DNA of 5,239 nt from Planctomycetota bacterium. GTDB lineage: Bacteria > Planctomycetota > Phycisphaerae > Phycisphaerales > UBA1924. Where the stretch lies: the NCBI GenBank assembly GCA_023429345.1, contig JAEYVB010000006.1:1-5239 (forward strand), given 5' to 3'. Each line of letters opens with the position of its first letter. Position 1 is the stretch's first letter. Positions 4,587 to 5,239 of this stretch are shown here, piece after piece. The position numbers and the translations under genes were made by a program. The notes below the pieces were generated by a model, which saw only the letters and a list, made by a program, of their open reading frames with translations, was not told where the DNA came from and did no database searches.

Positions 4587-5239
4587 TTACCGGGAACCGC
4601 TGCCGGGTGCCCGCGGGATCTCGATGGGCCCGCCCGGCGTCTGCTTCTTGATGGGGCCGTCGTCCTTCTCCTCGGGCTCGCCCGTGGTGGCGGGGTCTTC
4701 TTCGGGCGCTCCATCGGGCTCATCGCTGCCGGAGCCGGACTCGTTACCGAAGGAGCTCGACGCCATCGCGGAGCTCCCATAACGAACGCTCTGGTTGTCG
4801 AAATCCGAGGCCCGGGCAAGGACCTTGTCCTCGGTCGTCAGGCTCTTGAAGATCCAGCCGGAGCCGTCGCGCTTGGCCTCCCAGGCCAGCGGGTAGGCGC
4901 CGCCGGGGGCCTGGATGGCCATCACGACGGTCGCACGCTGCACATCCGTCTCCTGCAGTGGCGAGAGCTGCACGATGCGGACCTGCTCGATCTTGCCCGT
5001 TTCTTCCGACCAGGCGCCGTCGGCGACGAGCGAATCGAGGATCGCTCGGCTCTCGGGCGCGAGGTTTCCCTGCACTGCGGCCGCGTCGCCCTTGGCAAAG
5101 TTGCTCGCGAACTCGATGACGGCCTGCGCGAGCTCGGCGTCGGCGGGGGCGTTCTTCTCCGGGAACTTCACGCGGCCGTCGGGCTTCACATCGGCCATGA
5201 TGCCGTTGATGTCCACCGGGTCGGGGATGACGACGGTGG
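4587..5239 (-). CDS. Hypothetical protein with NTF2-like-looking region and disordered C-terminal tail (5' end beyond window)
   Basis: I do not recognise this protein. The frame stays open to the right edge, giving 216 visible residues. GTG 5216 and the ATG 18 bases after it lack a good ribosome site, so the true start is probably outside the window. Visible residues 33-145 look like one alpha+beta domain: a helix AVIEFASNFAKGDAAAV (39-55), SRAILDSLVADGAW (63-76), then alternating strands EQVRIVQL (84-91), RATVVMAI (101-108), PLAWEAKRDGSGWIFKSL (116-133). This helix, helix, curved-sheet order with a 'W-x-x-K-R-D-G-x-G-W' turn recalls NTF2-like proteins; that is inference only. Residues 150-216 are Ser/Gly/Glu/Asp-rich and then Pro-rich (GGPIEIPRAPGSGSR), probably disordered. 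There are no cysteines and no membrane segment in the visible part. It may be co-transcribed with fabG, 112 nt downstream. Confidence 0.6.
   Translation of the reverse strand, partial: TVVIPDPVDINGIMADVKPDGRVKFPEKNAPADAELAQAVIEFASNFAKGDAAAVQGNLAPESRAILDSLVADGAWSEETGKIEQVRIVQLSPLQETDVQRATVVMAIQAPGGAYPLAWEAKRDGSGWIFKSLTTEDKVLARASDFDNQSVRYGSSAMASSSFGNESGSGSDEPDGAPEEDPATTGEPEEKDDGPIKKQTPGGPIEIPRAPGSGSR

Noticed and set aside
4475..4819. N-terminal extension of FabG
   Set aside because: It is Arg/Pro-rich, overlaps another minus-strand gene in a different frame, and GTG 4474 has an ideal GGAG.

Overview
This is a GC-rich (roughly two-thirds G+C), gene-dense bacterial chromosome segment holding housekeeping genes. 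The STAS protein carries an LSSAALG phosphoacceptor loop and sits beside an RsbW-type kinase, and there is a short SecG with a GGG-L-GAFG tail. Together with GTG and TTG starts behind good Shine-Dalgarno sites, this suggests a planctomycete-like organism, perhaps Phycisphaerae. That placement is an impression from protein style, not a demonstrated affiliation.

Layout, left to right. (1) Positions 1-137, minus strand: the N-terminal part of secG (protein export), leaving the window on the left; a divergent spacer follows. (2) Positions 318-1180, plus strand: a STAS anti-sigma-factor antagonist and a HATPase anti-sigma kinase, the core pair of a partner-switching module. No sigma factor or PP2C phosphatase is visible. 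(3) Positions 1322-3607, plus strand: a compact iron-sulfur cluster assembly locus, iscS - iscU - iscA. The cysteine desulfurase delivers sulfur to the scaffold IscU, and the A-type carrier handles onward delivery. The locus ends at a strong intrinsic terminator (3633-3663). No iscR, hscA, hscB or fdx is present in the window, although IscU keeps the LPPVK motif bound by HscA-type chaperones. (4) Minus strand, convergent with isc: fabG (3710-4474), and upstream of it a gene of unknown function (4587 to the right edge) with an NTF2-like-looking region and a disordered acidic/proline-rich tail.

The proteins are ordinary. The unusual content is in the spacers. The 141-nt iscS leader contains two interleaved inverted repeats (pseudoknot or alternative-fold topology). 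The iscS-iscU spacer is almost wholly a long G.U-rich stem ending beside the iscU ribosome-binding site. The iscU-iscA spacer holds a nested hairpin. Both intra-operon hairpins begin at the first base after the upstream stop codon. These suggest post-transcriptional control or mRNA processing of the isc operon, but this is inference from sequence alone. I see no mobile element, CRISPR array, tRNA or rRNA, and no clearly novel multi-gene system.
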